A DNA stretch of 64,000 nucleotides from the NCBI RefSeq assembly GCF_002135415.1, contig NZ_NEGJ01000009.1, positions 113,921 through 177,920 on the forward strand. Direction: 5' to 3'. Positions 9,096 through 16,768 of the stretch are shown piece after piece. Both the position numbers and the translations under genes were made by a program. This DNA comes from Acinetobacter sp. ANC 3832. Its GTDB lineage: Bacteria > Pseudomonadota > Gammaproteobacteria > Pseudomonadales > Moraxellaceae. Position 1 is the first letter of the stretch; every line of letters begins with the position of its first letter. The notes below the pieces were generated by a model. That model ran no database searches and had not been told where the DNA came from. It saw only the letters and a program-made list of their open reading frames with translations.

Positions 9096-10036
9096 ATGTA
9101 TAAAAATAAAATTAATATAGATTGGTTAGATGTAGTTGTTGATGTAACACATGATCCAAAGAAGTTGTCTAAAGGGTTAACAATCTATTTGGATGAGAAC
9201 CATGATTTTGGTAAAGCACAAAAATCTTATAGTCCTTTGTATATAGAGTCTAATAATAAACATGTTTTAAAAGTCAAATCTGTAGATGATAGGTTAAAGA
9301 TCAGTGGTAATTTTTATAAATGGTTAAATGGTCAAAACATTACAGGATGTGCCAGTATCGACGATTTGGTCTTAGATGTAGTTAAAAGATTTATTGAGAT
9401 GGGATTAATTGAGCCAACAGATGAACAATTAGATATCATTAAAAAAGGTCAATATCGTATCTATCAAACCCATATTAAACAGGATTTAATCTTTGATAAT
9501 AAACAATTGGCTTTAAATTATTTAGATCAATTAAAAAAAGGTGGTTATTATCCATATAAACCTAAAACCATATATCAAAATGGAGTTTATTTTGGTCAAT
9601 CATCTAAACGGTGGGTACTAGGTTATTATCATAAAGGTAAAGAGATAGATCAAAAAAGGATTAAAAAGGACATTGTGAATCCTGAATTAAAAGCACTTGC
9701 TGATGTCATGATTAGAGCTGAGATTAAAATTTATTATAGACAGCTAAAAGATTGGGATTTGATGTTTGCTTGGAAATGGCATGATGTAGATCATTTAGAT
9801 ATATTTTTTAAAATCCATTTAAAAAAATTAAAAATACCAAATTTTAATTATGTAATTGAGCCATTAAAAATAAAACAGATAGGAAGTTTTATAATTGCTT
9901 GTTATGTGGGGATATTAATCTTCTATATGGACGGTCAACAATCCATCGTAAAAGAGTAAAATTTATGCAAGATTATAATATCAATATAGATAATATTAAT
10001 AATAAAAAACCAAAGGAGGATGTATGCAAAAACTAA
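9096..10036 (+). pseudogene. Phage/plasmid replication protein, gene II/X family (frameshifted)
   Basis: The N-terminal part shows the family pattern of filamentous-phage gene II/X replication initiators: LKISGNFYKWLNGQN at about 68-82, YFGQSSKRWVLGYYHKG at about 165-181, and ELKALADVMIRAEI. The first frame closes at 9959 after 287 residues with an implausible hydrophobic tail. From about 9884 the -1 frame continues the family C-terminus (FYNCLLCGDINLLYGRST, then IHRKRVKFMQDYNINID) to a stop at 10034-10036. One missing base near 9880-9886 explains this. Restored, it would be about 313 residues and would overlap the next gene by 13 bp. The alternatives are an assembly error or real inactivation. 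A good ribosome site (AAAGGAG) precedes the start. Confidence 0.75.
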
Positions 10037-10242
10037 GACTAACAAAAAATGAAGTGTGCCATATTTTATCAATCAAAGCGGACAAGTTGGCTAAACTAAT
10101 ACAAACAGACGTATCTTTCCCACGACCTATCAAAGAGGGTGTTACTAGACAAGCATCCGTTTACTTTGATCGTCAGGACTTGGAGAATTGGTGGTGTAAT
10201 AAAAAATCAGCTAATGATCCCAACGCCGTGTTAAGTGCTTAA
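10024..10242 (+). CDS. AlpA-like helix-turn-helix regulator / excisionase
   Basis: A 72-residue protein with a MerR/AlpA-type helix-turn-helix: LRLTKNEVCHILSIK near the N-terminus, then FPRPIKEG and YFDRQDLENW. This pattern is typical of AlpA-like regulators encoded by P4-type and satellite elements, which activate integrase or act as excisionases. AGGAGG lies five bases before its ATG. It overlaps the restored end of the replication gene and lies about 200 bp upstream of the defence operon, so it could regulate excision, the operon, or both. Confidence 0.8.
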   Translation: MQKLRLTKNEVCHILSIKADKLAKLIQTDVSFPRPIKEGVTRQASVYFDRQDLENWWCNKKSANDPNAVLSA

Positions 10243-10446
10243 AGTGGCTTAAGTGGTAAGTTAGTGTTATATCAAAGCCTGAGTACTAAGGGTGGTTTGG
10301 GTAAATGTACTTGGTTTTGATAGTTTAATTTAATTTAAAATAATCATAAGCTTATGTTGCAAATAAAATAAAAAACAAAGTGACTTGAAACTTAAAAAAG
10401 CATCCTCACTTAAAATATAACTCAATAAATTTAAGAATCAAAAATT

Positions 10447-11970
10447 ATGTATTACAAGTGGAATAAATCACGTGCGGAAGATCATATCGATAGTCTTTGT
10501 GGTGCTGTTAAAGAAGTCACAATTAAAGAATATACCCGCGATAAAAATTTATCGAGTATAAAAGTTAACGAAGCGTACTCAATGAATGCAGTACATTTAT
10601 ATGTAGATATCCTTAACTTAGCGGGTATATTAACAACAGCAAATGGAACTGAATCATCTACAACGCATAAACGGGCTATACGTTTCTTTGATTCGCATGT
10701 GCGTGGTATAAAATTTATATTAGACCGAACAGATAGCATTTTTGTTGATTTTCATAATCAGAGATTACATGCTGTAATTGCTAAACCATATGGTGATGAA
10801 TATGAAAAGGATCGTATTAATAAGGCTATAGCAATAGCAGATTTGATTATCGAATCTGTTAAAAAAAATCGTGAAGTTGATGGGGATGAGGCAATTGAAG
10901 CAGCGGATATTCGTATTGGTATTGATACAGGTTTAGCCCTTGCCGTTAATAATGGACGTAGAAGTAATCGTGAGCCTTTATTTTTAGGTGATCCTGCAAA
11001 TCATGCTGCAAAACATGCATGTGGAAGCAATGTAGGAATTTATTTAACTACTAATGCCCGAGATGTCATTGGCTTGAGTTTAGATGAGAATAAAGATACT
11101 AAAAAAGTTAAATTAAAGTCTGATGAAATTGAAGCATCTAAGAATGCAGCAGATTTAGATTTGACATGTGATGATGTTATGAAAGAGTTAAAAAATAATG
11201 ATAAAAAGTTAAATGATTTTAGTTTTAGTAGAACTACCCCTCCTTTAAAAGATTTGGATTTTGATGATTTGTACTATAAATCAGCCAAGCACCAGGAAAT
11301 AGTATCAATTTATGCCGACATTGATGGATTTACAAATTTTGTAAGTGCGAATATTAATTCAGATGAAGGTAAAAAAGACATTATTAGAGCTTTACACGTT
11401 TTACGATCTGAAATGGATGCAACACTAAGCAATGACTATAAAGGACGTCGTGTCCGTTTTATTGGTGATTGTTTGCATGGACTAGTTTGTGAAGGATCAC
11501 ATGTTGAAACCAAAAAGGATAAATCGGTAGATGTTGCTACAGAGGCTGTTGCTGGTATTAGAAGTAGCTTTAATATGTGTTTGGATAAATTGAATGAATG
11601 TTTTGCAATAGATGGTATTGATGATTTAGGACTAGCAATTGGATATGAGATAGGTGATGTATCGTTAACACGAATTGGTAAACGAAATGATACTTCACGT
11701 TATGCAATTGGAATATCTACAATTGAATCAGAAGAAGCGCAAAAAGTTTGCAAGGGTAATGCTACTAAAATTGGTACAGATGCATATGATAATTTGAGTG
11801 ATAAGTATAAGAGTTTATTTAAAAATCAAGTTACTGTTGATTTAACCTATGAGTCAATTAAGTCTGCCGATCAAGCTGATGAAAATAATAATACAGTCAA
11901 GAAAAGTAGCTTGTATGAATCAGCGCCATATGTAAATACTGACCTAAAAGCACATGCCAAATTTAAATGA
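10447..11970 (+). CDS. Tandem class III nucleotide cyclase (Pycsar-like cyclase)
   Basis: A 507-residue soluble protein with two class III cyclase domains. Domain 1 (about 48-210) has LYVDIL with Asp54, then QRLHAVI where the second metal Asp is replaced (Gln105), and LFLGDPANHAAK with Asn185 and Lys189 in the place of the transition-state Asn/Arg. Domain 2 (about 285-435) has IYADIDGFTNFV (Asp291) and RFIGDCLHGL (Asp341), the two metal-binding aspartates, but lacks the Asn (GISTIES instead). One composite active site per chain is therefore expected. Linked to a cyclic-nucleotide-binding TIR effector, it is best read as a Pycsar cyclase making cCMP or cUMP; which base is used cannot be read by eye. 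No strong ribosome site precedes the ATG. It overlaps the next gene by 17 bp. Confidence 0.88.
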   Translation: MYYKWNKSRAEDHIDSLCGAVKEVTIKEYTRDKNLSSIKVNEAYSMNAVHLYVDILNLAGILTTANGTESSTTHKRAIRFFDSHVRGIKFILDRTDSIFVDFHNQRLHAVIAKPYGDEYEKDRINKAIAIADLIIESVKKNREVDGDEAIEAADIRIGIDTGLALAVNNGRRSNREPLFLGDPANHAAKHACGSNVGIYLTTNARDVIGLSLDENKDTKKVKLKSDEIEASKNAADLDLTCDDVMKELKNNDKKLNDFSFSRTTPPLKDLDFDDLYYKSAKHQEIVSIYADIDGFTNFVSANINSDEGKKDIIRALHVLRSEMDATLSNDYKGRRVRFIGDCLHGLVCEGSHVETKKDKSVDVATEAVAGIRSSFNMCLDKLNECFAIDGIDDLGLAIGYEIGDVSLTRIGKRNDTSRYAIGISTIESEEAQKVCKGNATKIGTDAYDNLSDKYKSLFKNQVTVDLTYESIKSADQADENNNTVKKSSLYESAPYVNTDLKAHAKFK

Positions 11971-12712
11971 TTTAGTTGGTTACCTAATTAACAAGAAAAT
12001 TTCTATTCAACAAATAGATGAAAATACGATTATTTTTGAGTTGAAATTTTATACTGATGGTGGTGATGCCCGTATTGAAGAACTAAAAGTACATGCTGAA
12101 AATGATGTACTTAAAGTGAAAGCAACTAATAGGCGTTACCCTAACTTATGTCCTAATAGGCATATTAATAATGGTGGTTTTTTTTGCTTAGGTTTGCATG
12201 AAGATCTAATAAATTTACCTATAGAAAAATGGGTACGAACAGTCCAATATTTTTTAGAAGCACAGTATAAATGTGAACTTAATGGTGTGTGGCCCATCGA
12301 TGATTTTAAACAATGGGCACATGGTGATGGTGCAAAATATCAAAAAGTAGTTGAGCATTATTTTGATCAATTTAAGAATAATTTGCTGGGTGTAACCTTA
12401 GAGCAATTAAAAGTTGTTGAACTAAATAGTGACAAGAAAAAAATTTATCATGTTTATGCTAATGATGAACTGATTCTAGTTGGCAATGAAGATCAAGTCC
12501 TTAATAAGCGTTACACATGTATTTGTGATGATCATGGTTTAAAGAAACATATAAGTATTGGTAAATGCCCTAAAAACTGTGCAACAGTGATTTTCATGGT
12601 GGCAATTAATGACTTTTTATTGGATAAAGCTGAACTAGAATTTTGGGATAGCTTTAGAAAAGATTGCGAAGTCATTTGTTGTAAGACTATGAAGAGGTGT
12701 GAATTTAAATAA
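11954..12712 (+). CDS. E2-like (ubiquitin-conjugating-fold) protein in the cyclase operon
   Basis: A 252-residue protein. Residues about 20-115 look like a bacterial E2 fold: beta-strand rich start, then RRYPNLCPNRHINNGGFFCL, in which His70 and Cys78 fit the E2 pattern of an HxN-type turn followed by Gly-x-x-Cys-Leu, and then W93 and an NGVWP motif at 110-114. Cys78 is the candidate thioester cysteine. The C-terminal part (about 160-252) is unfamiliar and cysteine-rich (189, 191, 205, 209, 238, 242, 243, 249), possibly a metal site. The start overlaps the cyclase stop by 17 bp, and the effector follows after 15 bp, so all three are co-translated. No E1 or JAB peptidase gene is present in the window. 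The E2 assignment is by motif only. Confidence 0.7.
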   Translation: MPNLNDLVGYLINKKISIQQIDENTIIFELKFYTDGGDARIEELKVHAENDVLKVKATNRRYPNLCPNRHINNGGFFCLGLHEDLINLPIEKWVRTVQYFLEAQYKCELNGVWPIDDFKQWAHGDGAKYQKVVEHYFDQFKNNLLGVTLEQLKVVELNSDKKKIYHVYANDELILVGNEDQVLNKRYTCICDDHGLKKHISIGKCPKNCATVIFMVAINDFLLDKAELEFWDSFRKDCEVICCKTMKRCEFK

Positions 12713-12727
12713 AATAAGGTGGAAAAA

Positions 12728-13651
12728 ATGCAACTTAAAGATCGCTTTACAGATAAACCAGTACTTGTTGAGGCGCTATTACCGCAAACATTAGTCCAAC
12801 ACGATAAACAAATGGCTGAGGATATAGTAGAACATGGTGAATTAGTGGAATTTGCTGAGGGTGATACCATCCTTACACAAGGCGACTATGATCAAGACGT
12901 ATTTTTTATCATTGCAGGTGAAGTAAATTTATTAGTGTATGGTAATAAATTTCCTTATAAAAGAACGGCAGGTATAAGTATTGGGGAAATGTCTGCACTT
13001 GATGCTACACAACCTAGATCTGCTACAGCTATTGCAAATACTACTACTGTGGCATTGAAAGTAAATGCTAAAGCCTTTAATGAATTAGCGCAAAAATATC
13101 CAAAAATATATCAGTTATTAGCTGTTGATTTGTCACAACGATTAAATCAAAGAAATGAATTGATTGAAAAGCAAAGTGAAAGACCAAAATTATTTATCAT
13201 CAGTACTGTAGAATCATTAAATATAGCAAGAGATGTAAAGTCTCAACTTGATTATGATGAGTTTGATGTAACGATTTGGAATGAAACTAGTGTGTTTAAT
13301 GGTGGTGATTATACACTTGAAGCATTAGAAAGAGCTGTGCAAGAGTCAGATTTTGGATTGGCTATTTTACAAGATGATGATATAACAATATCTAGAGAAA
13401 TTGAGCAAAGAGCGCCTAGGGATAATGTAATTTTCGAGCTAGGTTTATTTATGGGCTTATTAACAAGAAAACGGACATTTATAGCATTACCACGTGGCGT
13501 GGAACAAAAACTAGCATCTGATTTGAAAGGTCTTACGCCTTTTGAATATAAAATAACTAGTAAGACTAATTATGATGTTAGTAATTTGGCACATAATTTA
13601 AGAAATGCAATTACCAAGCTAGGTAAAAGAGATAAGTTAGATATGTGTTAA
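12728..13651 (+). CDS. Cyclic-nucleotide-binding TIR-like effector (PycTIR-like)
   Basis: A 307-residue protein. Residues about 28-140 are a CRP-type cyclic-nucleotide-binding domain with a phosphate-binding cassette (IGEMSALDATQPRSATA: Gly86, Glu87, Arg97, Ser98). Residues about 153-275 match the TIR-like domain of CBASS/Pycsar effectors (Pfam CAP12/PCTIR type): PKLFIIST, RDNVIFELGLFMG with Glu237, and SDLKGLTPFEY. On binding the cyclic nucleotide such proteins degrade NAD+ and arrest the infected cell. There is no DNA-binding domain, so it is not a CRP regulator. A GTG at 12719 is in frame, but AAGGTGG at 12716-12722 is the ribosome site for the ATG at 12728. Confidence 0.92.
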   Translation: MQLKDRFTDKPVLVEALLPQTLVQHDKQMAEDIVEHGELVEFAEGDTILTQGDYDQDVFFIIAGEVNLLVYGNKFPYKRTAGISIGEMSALDATQPRSATAIANTTTVALKVNAKAFNELAQKYPKIYQLLAVDLSQRLNQRNELIEKQSERPKLFIISTVESLNIARDVKSQLDYDEFDVTIWNETSVFNGGDYTLEALERAVQESDFGLAILQDDDITISREIEQRAPRDNVIFELGLFMGLLTRKRTFIALPRGVEQKLASDLKGLTPFEYKITSKTNYDVSNLAHNLRNAITKLGKRDKLDMC

Positions 13652-13699
13652 ATATTTTTGATTAAATTTTATACAATTAAAGCGTTAATAACACTTGAT

Positions 13700-13721
13700 T
13701 TGTATAGTAGTTTGTATAGTC
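13700..13721. repeat. Right-end TTGTATAGT repeats (candidate arm-type sites)
   Basis: TTGTATAGT occurs at 13700-13708 and again at 13712-13720, spaced by 12 bases. The same word occurs inverted upstream of int at 6738-6746, and TGTATAGTC at 6699-6707. This placement near both island ends is what integrase arm sites look like. Confidence 0.45.
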
Positions 13722-13781
13722 AAGGTTTTATTTATTTAATTTTTATTAAAAATCAATATGATAGTTAACTAGTTTGGTAGA

Positions 13782-13805
13782 CGCCATCCCACCAAAACAC
13801 TAACT
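13782..13805 (+). repeat. attR core: degenerate copy of the ssrA 3' end
   Basis: CGCCATC-CC then ACCAAAACACTAACT repeats 6561-6585 with one base missing. Only the terminal 3' segment of tmRNA is present, so this is the displaced chromosomal end and not a second tmRNA. Confidence 0.8.
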
Positions 13806-13828
13806 TGATATGACGTAATATCAAGTAT

Positions 13829-13862
13829 AAAGGCTTAATCCTAAAGGGGTTAAGCCTTTTTT
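13829..13862 (+). terminator. Second copy of the ssrA terminator
   Basis: AAAGGCTTAA and TTAAGCCTTT stem with a changed loop, then a T-run. It is homologous to 6619-6652 and probably the original chromosomal copy displaced by integration. Confidence 0.8.
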
Positions 13863-14035
13863 CTTACCTGTATATAACTGAACTTAACTGAATAAAATTA
13901 GGCTTAGCACTACTTATTATGTATCCCTATTTGTATCCTAGCTATTTTCTTCAATCCAAACGATACGAATATTAAAGCATATACATATTTCAAAAATTCT
14001 CAGCCTATTTGATAAATATTCCCTATTTCCAAACT

Positions 14036-14065
14036 AAAAAAGCCTGATTTTCATCAGGCTTTTTA
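14036..14065. terminator. Bidirectional terminator after emrB
   Basis: AGCCTGAT (14041-14048) pairs with ATCAGGCT (14053-14060), with an A-run before and a T-run after. It serves the leftward emrAB operon. Confidence 0.85.
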
Positions 14066-14080
14066 TCATTCAATTATTAA

Positions 14081-15607
14081 TTAATGTGCATGTCCTGCAC
14101 CTACACTTCCTTTCGGTTTCGGGCATAACCAAATAATAAGACCTGCGAAAATAAAGAGCATCGCAAAAATCAAAAAAACATGATTAACTGACAAAGTTAA
14201 TGCTTCTTTATCCACCAAATTAGAAATCACCCCCAAAGCACCTTCTGGACTTAATCCATGACGAACAAGCTGTTGCTGAGTGGGTTCTGCATGCATAGTC
14301 GAAACGATTTCGCTTCGTGCCAATTTCGCATGGTCATCCCAAATGGTCACAGCAATGGATGCACCAATAGCTCCTGCCATCGTACGAACAAAGTTCATCA
14401 AGCCTGCTGCAGATGCAATTTCATCAGGGCGAACTGCACCCAATGCCAAATTAGTCAATGGAATAAAAAAGAATGGAACAGCAAAACCTTGAATAATTTG
14501 TGGCCAAGCCAATGCCATAAAATCTGCATCTGTTGTCCAAAAAGCACGCATTAAAGTCACGCCACCTAAAATCATTAAGCCAAAACAAGCCAGTGCTCTT
14601 GGGTCATGCTTCGTTGCGAGTTTTGCCACAATTGGTGACATGGTCAAACTACCAAAGCCCATGGTGGCAGTTAAATACCCCGCCCATGTGGCGGTATATC
14701 CTAAATTCAACTGTAACCATTGTGGAATTAAAACAATACTGCCAAAGAATGCCCCGAACGCAAATGCTAAAGATATGGTTGCAATGGTAAATCCTCTATA
14801 TTTAAAGATTTGGATATTCACGACGGGATGTTTTTCCGTCATTTCCCAAATCACAAATACCACGAACCCGACCACCATAATCGCAGCCAAAGCGCAGATC
14901 AAACCACTATTAAACCAATCTCGCTCATGCCCTAAATCAAGCATTAATTGTAATGCACCAATCCAAATCACCAGTAAAGCCAATCCAATACTGTCAATTT
15001 TTAGTTTTGCAGTTGGAGTCTCTGCCACTTTAAGTAAGCGCATTGCGCCCACAGCACACAAGATCCCGACAGGAATATTGATAAAGAAAATCCAATGCCA
15101 AGACAGATTATCACTGATCGTACCACCTAAAATCGGTCCAAGAATAGGTCCAACAACAGTGGTCATTGCCCACATCCCCATTGCCTGAGATTGCTTTTCA
15201 GGAGGGAAAATACGCATTAACAATGTTTGACTCAGTGGCATAATTGGCCCACCGAATAAACCCTGCCCAATACGGCAGATGACTAGCATCGCAAGGCTAT
15301 TGGAAAGTCCACACAAAATTGAAAATATCGTAAAACCAATCAGACAGGTACAAAAAACTCGCACAGCACCAAAGCGCCCCGCAAGCCAACCTGTTAAAGG
15401 TACACAAATCGCTTCAGCAACGGCATAGGAAGTAATCACCCATGTCCCTTGTGAGCTTGAAACCGCTAAACTTCCCGTAATATGTGGCACAGATACATTG
15501 GCGATGGTCATATCTAGAACCACCATGAAGTTGGCTAAAGCCAAGACGAAAGCTGCGAGCAATAATTTGCCGCCTTTCAAATCACCATAAAGTGCTGTGC
15601 TATTCAT
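14081..15607 (-). CDS. emrB: EmrB-like DHA2 family multidrug efflux permease
   Basis: A 508-residue inner-membrane transporter of the major facilitator superfamily with 14 predicted membrane segments (DHA2 family). The start MDMTIANVSVPHI and TGWLAGRFG motif-A region and GPILGPILGG motif-C region are clear. With EmrA and an outer-membrane channel it expels hydrophobic drugs using the proton gradient. The emrA gene is six bases upstream, so they form an operon. No TolC-like gene is in the window. Confidence 0.93.
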   Translation of the reverse strand: MNSTALYGDLKGGKLLLAAFVLALANFMVVLDMTIANVSVPHITGSLAVSSSQGTWVITSYAVAEAICVPLTGWLAGRFGAVRVFCTCLIGFTIFSILCGLSNSLAMLVICRIGQGLFGGPIMPLSQTLLMRIFPPEKQSQAMGMWAMTTVVGPILGPILGGTISDNLSWHWIFFINIPVGILCAVGAMRLLKVAETPTAKLKIDSIGLALLVIWIGALQLMLDLGHERDWFNSGLICALAAIMVVGFVVFVIWEMTEKHPVVNIQIFKYRGFTIATISLAFAFGAFFGSIVLIPQWLQLNLGYTATWAGYLTATMGFGSLTMSPIVAKLATKHDPRALACFGLMILGGVTLMRAFWTTDADFMALAWPQIIQGFAVPFFFIPLTNLALGAVRPDEIASAAGLMNFVRTMAGAIGASIAVTIWDDHAKLARSEIVSTMHAEPTQQQLVRHGLSPEGALGVISNLVDKEALTLSVNHVFLIFAMLFIFAGLIIWLCPKPKGSVGAGHAH

Positions 15608-15613
15608 AAGTGA

Positions 15614-16768
15614 TTACTTCGAAGACAAGTCGATCGTCGCGTCCATAGACAAACCCACACGTAATGGGTGTTCAGCCAATTCTTTCGGGTCAAGTTTGAT
15701 GCGTACTGGTAAGCGCTGTACTACTTTAATCCAGTTACCTGTTGCATTTTGAGCAGGAATTAGAGCAAAAGCTGCACCAGTACCACCTGAGAACCCAATC
15801 ACAGTGCCGTTATACTCAACCTTTTTTCCGTATAGATCAGAGGTTAATGTCGCCTTTTGTCCCACTTTCACATCTTTCAGCTGACTTTCTTTAAAGTTTG
15901 CATCTACATAAACATCGGTAATGGGTACAATACTCATCATGATTGAACCTGGCGCAACGCGTTGCCCGACTTGCACGCCACGTTGTGCAATTACACCATC
16001 TAATGGCGCGACAATTTCAGTACGTTGTAAGTCTAATTTAGCCTGATCAACTTTTGCTTGCGCGACTAAAACATCAGGTGTTGATGCTTTGTTTGCACCT
16101 TTAATTAATGCTTCATTGGCAGCCAAATTACTCTCAGCTGCTTTACGTTTAGATTCTGCTTGTGCCAAACCTGCTTTCGTGACTTCTAAATTTGCTTTAG
16201 CGGTATTGAACGCACTTTGCGATGTCGCCAATTCTTCTTTTGAAATTGCACCCGAAGCACCCAATTGAGTACGGCGTGCTAATTCTGCTTGCGCACGCTC
16301 AACTTCAACTTGTGCTTGAGCCACTTGCGCTTTGGCACTGTTAATATCATCACTACTGACTAAAACTTGTGAATTCAAAGAACTACTATTGGCAGAACTT
16401 TGCGTATATTGACGTTGTGCTTTTGCCAATTCTGCTTCAGCTTGTGCTAAAGCAATTTTGGCATCACGATTGTCAATTACCGCAAGTACTTGACCCTTTT
16501 TAATTTGTTGGGTATCACTTACACGAACTTCAGCAACCTGACCACTGACCATTGAGGTAATTTCAGCCGTTTCAGCACCTACATACGCATTGTCGGTATT
16601 GACTGAGTTATTAAAAAACATCACCCAAATTGCATATAAAACAGCCACTAGAATAAGAATGATCGCAACAATCGAAAGCATTTTTTTACGCTTTGATTTC
16701 ATTGCCACATCTGTACTCGCATCAGCTGATTCATCTTGGGGTGCAGTGGTATTTTGAGCATCCGTCAT
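15614..16768 (-). CDS. emrA: EmrA-like membrane fusion protein
   Basis: A 384-residue periplasmic adaptor of the HlyD family. A single membrane segment lies at about 29-52. The beta-barrel/lipoyl region starts at TDNAYVGAETAEI, a long alanine- and glutamine-rich coiled-coil hairpin covers about 105-225, and the second lipoyl half carries APLDGVIAQRGV and GQRVAPG. It bridges EmrB to an outer-membrane channel. The upstream gap of 400 bp holds its promoter; no divergent or adjacent MarR/EmrR-type repressor gene is present. Confidence 0.93.
   Translation of the reverse strand: MTDAQNTTAPQDESADASTDVAMKSKRKKMLSIVAIILILVAVLYAIWVMFFNNSVNTDNAYVGAETAEITSMVSGQVAEVRVSDTQQIKKGQVLAVIDNRDAKIALAQAEAELAKAQRQYTQSSANSSSLNSQVLVSSDDINSAKAQVAQAQVEVERAQAELARRTQLGASGAISKEELATSQSAFNTAKANLEVTKAGLAQAESKRKAAESNLAANEALIKGANKASTPDVLVAQAKVDQAKLDLQRTEIVAPLDGVIAQRGVQVGQRVAPGSIMMSIVPITDVYVDANFKESQLKDVKVGQKATLTSDLYGKKVEYNGTVIGFSGGTGAAFALIPAQNATGNWIKVVQRLPVRIKLDPKELAEHPLRVGLSMDATIDLSSK

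Larger units (their letters stand above)
6575..13805. mobile_element. Integrated genomic island at ssrA with a Pycsar-like defence operon
   Basis: The island is bounded by direct repeats of the tmRNA 3' end (6561-6585 and 13782-13805), with the integrase immediately inside the left end. It carries int, an orphan gene, a gene II/X-like replication gene (frameshifted), an AlpA-like regulator and the cyclase / E2-like / TIR effector operon. All genes point the same way and are visibly more AT-rich than the flanks. No capsid, portal or conjugation genes are present, so it is a satellite-like or defective integrative element rather than a full prophage (inference). Confidence 0.85.
13652..14080. 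other. Right island junction and flanking non-coding DNA
   Basis: This stretch holds the candidate arm sites, attR, a hairpin (13804-13825), the second ssrA-type terminator and the emrB terminator. No gene is seen. It also contains two GTATCC words near 13920-13940 of unknown meaning. Confidence 0.6.

Noticed and set aside
9880..9900. Programmed -1 frameshift in the replication gene
   Set aside because: No slippery heptamer or downstream hairpin is visible at the shift.
9096..9959. Complete 287-residue replication protein
   Set aside because: The last 25 residues do not fit the family, while the next frame does. A frameshift explains it better.
12728..13651. Effector read as a CRP/FNR transcription factor
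   Set aside because: It has a cyclic-nucleotide-binding domain but no helix-turn-helix. The C-terminus is TIR-like (FELGLFMG).
10447..13651. Operon read as type II CBASS
   Set aside because: The cyclase is class III, not a CD-NTase (no GS-x-DxD core), and there is no E1-E2 fusion or JAB peptidase.
6585..13781. Insertion sequence in the island
   Set aside because: There is no transposase gene and no terminal inverted repeats; mobility is explained by the integrase.
13782..13805. Second tmRNA gene
   Set aside because: Only the last few bases of the 3' end are present. There is no 5' half, tag frame or T-arm.
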